Positions 45,995 to 47,805 of a DNA stretch of 47,805 nt are shown here, piece after piece. The stretch is taken from assembly GCA_001871195.1 (NCBI GenBank), contig MNXA01000024.1, positions 1-47,805 on the forward strand, given 5' to 3'. The stretch's first letter is position 1, and each line of letters opens with the position of its first letter. The notes under the pieces were generated by a model. The model had not been told where the DNA came from. It was given only the letters and a program-made list of their open reading frames with translations, and ran no database searches. Source of the DNA: Zetaproteobacteria bacterium CG1_02_55_237 (lineage in GTDB: Bacteria > Pseudomonadota > Zetaproteobacteria > Mariprofundales > Mariprofundaceae). The translations under genes were made by a program, and so were the position numbers.

Positions 45995-47375
45995 CAGTGA
46001 GATGCGGCAGCATCAGGGCGGCGAGGCTCAGGATCAGGAAGAAGCCGCACATATCGGTCACCGTGGTGAGAATAGGGCCTGAGGCAACAGCAGGATCCTT
46101 GCCCATGCGCTTGAGAATCAGGGGCACCGTGCCACCGATGGATACGGCGATGACTGTGTTCACTGCTAATGCGACCCCGACCACCAGACCAAGCCAGGGA
46201 TTGCCCTTCCACAACATAGCGACACCTGCCAGCAGGATACCGAGAATCACCCCGTTGATGCAGCCGACCGTCACCTCTTTCAGCCAGACACGCATAATTT
46301 CATAAGGCTTGATGATGCCCAGCGCCAGTTCACGCATGCTGACTGCCACGGCCTGATTGCCCGAACAGCCGCTCATATCCGAAACAATGGGCAGGAAAAC
46401 TACCAGCGCGATGACTGCGCTTAAGGTGTCCTGATACAGCGCGATGACGCTGGCGGAAATGATGTTGAGCACGATATTCAGGCTCAGCCACGACACCCGA
46501 CGACCGGAGCGCAGCAGCAGCGGTTGCGAGCGAATTTCATCGCCGCCGATGATGCCCTGCGATTTTCGATAGGTTGCCGCAGCATTGTCTGCCAACGCCT
46601 CGGCCACATGCTGACGATGCACCACGCCCAGCAGCCGATCATGCCGATCCACCACGGGCACGGCGAGAAAGGCATAGCGATCGAAAAATTCGTCGAGCTC
46701 ACTCAGCGGAGCATCTTCCGCAACTGAAAGACAGGGCTTGCAGATAAACGCGATAGGCGAACTGTGGTTCGATAGCACAAGACTGTGTAACTCCACCACG
46801 CCGGTTAGCTTGCCGGACCTGGAAGTTACATAAACATACATGCCGAGGGAGGATGGCTGCTTCTCCCGCTCGCTGAGGCCTGCAATCACCTCCGCGGCCG
46901 TTGTATCCTCGTTGTAGGCGATGAACTCGCTCATCATCAGACCACCGGCCGAATCCGAATCGTAGCGGTTCAAGCGCTCAACATTGGCCGCAGCTTCAGG
47001 CGGCATTTCGGCCAGCACAGCCTTGGCACTCGCCGCCTTCAACTCACCGATCACACCCGCCTGATCGTTACTTTCCATTTCGTTCAGGATCGAGGCTGCA
47101 TCGACGGCTGACAGCTTCTGAATCATCTCGGCTGCATGCTGGTTCGGGATCTCTTCAATAAAATCTGCCGCATCCTCGGCCGATAAGGTGGTCAGCACCT
47201 TCTCCCGATCATCGACGGACAGGCGCAGGATGGCGCTGAAGGTTTCATTCACCCCGATAGACTTAACGTACTCCCTGAGACGCTCGGCATCGTCGGCATT
47301 GGCAAGCGATCTCAGCACATCCCGGGGCTTCTGTTCCCGGTTCTGTTGGGTTTCCTGTTGGGCTTTCTGTTCCAT
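45987..47375 (-). CDS. mgtE: Magnesium transporter MgtE
   Basis: 462 residues from the ATG at 47375, preceded by GGGGGT; the reading frame is open further upstream but normal family length supports this start. An N-terminal superhelical MgtE_N domain (about 30–150) is followed by two CBS domains (about 155–280) that sense Mg2+, then five membrane helices with the pore signature PIVSDMSGCSGNQAVAVSMRELALG. It conducts Mg2+ down its gradient and closes when cytoplasmic Mg2+ is high. No Mg2+ riboswitch was recognised upstream. Confidence 0.95.
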   Translation of the reverse strand: MEQKAQQETQQNREQKPRDVLRSLANADDAERLREYVKSIGVNETFSAILRLSVDDREKVLTTLSAEDAADFIEEIPNQHAAEMIQKLSAVDAASILNEMESNDQAGVIGELKAASAKAVLAEMPPEAAANVERLNRYDSDSAGGLMMSEFIAYNEDTTAAEVIAGLSEREKQPSSLGMYVYVTSRSGKLTGVVELHSLVLSNHSSPIAFICKPCLSVAEDAPLSELDEFFDRYAFLAVPVVDRHDRLLGVVHRQHVAEALADNAAATYRKSQGIIGGDEIRSQPLLLRSGRRVSWLSLNIVLNIISASVIALYQDTLSAVIALVVFLPIVSDMSGCSGNQAVAVSMRELALGIIKPYEIMRVWLKEVTVGCINGVILGILLAGVAMLWKGNPWLGLVVGVALAVNTVIAVSIGGTVPLILKRMGKDPAVASGPILTTVTDMCGFFLILSLAALMLPHLTVS

Positions 47376-47541
47376 TTGCATACCCCCGGAAGCATCGAAC
47401 GTTCCCGGCGAAGGTTCCCGCCATGCTTCATGTTCTCTATGACAATAGCATTTTTCCAAAGCCACACCAAGTCGGCTTGCCCGGCCTGTCGGCAGCACAT
47501 AACCTGTCCTCATCAGTAGCTCATAAGTTGTCCGGTCTGAA

Positions 47542-47560
47542 GATTACCCGAGAGGTAATC
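47542..47560. other. Inverted repeat upstream of the transposase gene
   Basis: GATTACC-N5-GGTAATC, perfect seven-base arms, 40 bp before the transposase ATG. It is probably within the left part of the insertion element. The exact element end cannot be set from one side. Confidence 0.5.
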
Positions 47561-47600
47561 AGAGATGAGACGAACGACAGTGTTACAGGAGGTCAGGAAG

Positions 47601-47805
47601 ATGAGATTTGATGAGGCATATGGTGGTTGGCAGAGAGGCCAGTTGACCCAGGAAGAGGCGGGACGACTGCTCGGCATGAGCGAGCGTAACTTCCGGCGTT
47701 ATGTAGAGCGTTATCAGGGGGAAGGCGAAGCTGGGTTGATGGACAAGCGTTTGACGCAAGCATCCAGCCGGTGTGCCCCGGTGGACGAGGTGTTGCGACT
47801 CACCG
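47601..47805 (+). CDS. ISNCY-family transposase, N-terminal part
   Basis: The first 68 codons are in the window and the gene runs off the right edge. The ATG at 47601 has AGGAGG upstream (AGGAGGTCAGGAAGATG). The product begins MRFDEAYGGWQRGQLTQEEA and has a helix-turn-helix (AGRLLGMSERNFRRYVERYQ) followed by GLMDKRLTQASSR, the typical N-terminus of ISNCY-group transposases with a downstream integrase core. Whether the element is intact cannot be seen. Confidence 0.85.
   Translation, partial: MRFDEAYGGWQRGQLTQEEAGRLLGMSERNFRRYVERYQGEGEAGLMDKRLTQASSRCAPVDEVLRLT

Noticed and set aside
47376-47600. Mg2+ riboswitch before mgtE
   Set aside because: No recognisable M-box or ykoK-like conserved segments were seen; the region contains transposon-side sequence instead.

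Overview
The window comes from the chromosome of a Gram-negative proteobacterium. Evidence for this is an MsbA lipid A flippase, a DUF374 acyltransferase, Wza/Wzc-type polysaccharide export proteins, an RpoH-like heat-shock promoter before dnaK, large-subunit/small-subunit GltBD, and an argC–coiled-coil protein–bactofilin order like that of gammaproteobacteria such as Pseudomonas. Gene content, mid-range GC and style would suit a free-living aquatic organism, possibly an iron-oxidising Zetaproteobacterium (Mariprofundus-like). That placement is an impression from memory and needs a phylogeny.

Layout. (1) 1–4501, minus: a very large secreted LamG/propeller/PKD/HYR-repeat protein (C-terminus beyond the left edge) coupled to a small secreted Ig-like protein. 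A PAS-like/LuxR/alpha-beta-hydrolase fusion (4551–6443) is divergent from them. (2) 6496–12641, minus: heat-shock operon hrcA-grpE-dnaK-dnaJ followed by dapB and an ArsC/Spx-like gene, with an RpoH-type promoter before dnaK and a degenerate CIRCE before hrcA. (3) 12831–17968, plus: rplM-rpsI with a clear promoter and terminator, then an intergenic repeat element, then argC, a coiled-coil membrane protein, a bactofilin, a gamma-carbonic anhydrase and a Ppx/GppA phosphatase. (4) 17973–32595: an envelope polysaccharide locus. Seven minus-strand genes are packed with overlaps or gaps of 0–12 bp: FG-GAP/OmpA/Wza fusion, Wzc-like kinase, a 76-aa membrane protein, O-antigen ligase-like protein, AmiC amidase, MsbA, DUF374. 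Upstream lies an OmpA-type single-pass protein, and divergent from that an ExeA-like ATPase with a degenerate HD-GYP protein. A CRP-like palindrome sits in the divergent promoter region. (5) 32604–37617, minus: SDR oxidoreductase, PHP phosphatase, a second copy of the intergenic repeat element, apbE, panD, panC, panB. (6) 37931–44030, plus: gltB-gltD with terminator. (7) 44229–47805: dienelactone hydrolase, an unrecognised membrane protein, mgtE, and the start of an ISNCY-type transposase running off the right edge.

The most interesting part is region 4. One lipoprotein combines a seven-motif FG-GAP propeller, an OmpA-like peptidoglycan-binding domain and a complete Wza-type export module. 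It is encoded with a peptidoglycan amidase, a polymerase/ligase, a chain-length kinase, a separate OmpA/TM/acidic-tail protein and an ExeA-like ATPase. I infer a dedicated envelope-spanning polysaccharide export machine that carries its own cell-wall-opening and cell-wall-anchoring parts. No rRNA, tRNA or CRISPR array was seen.
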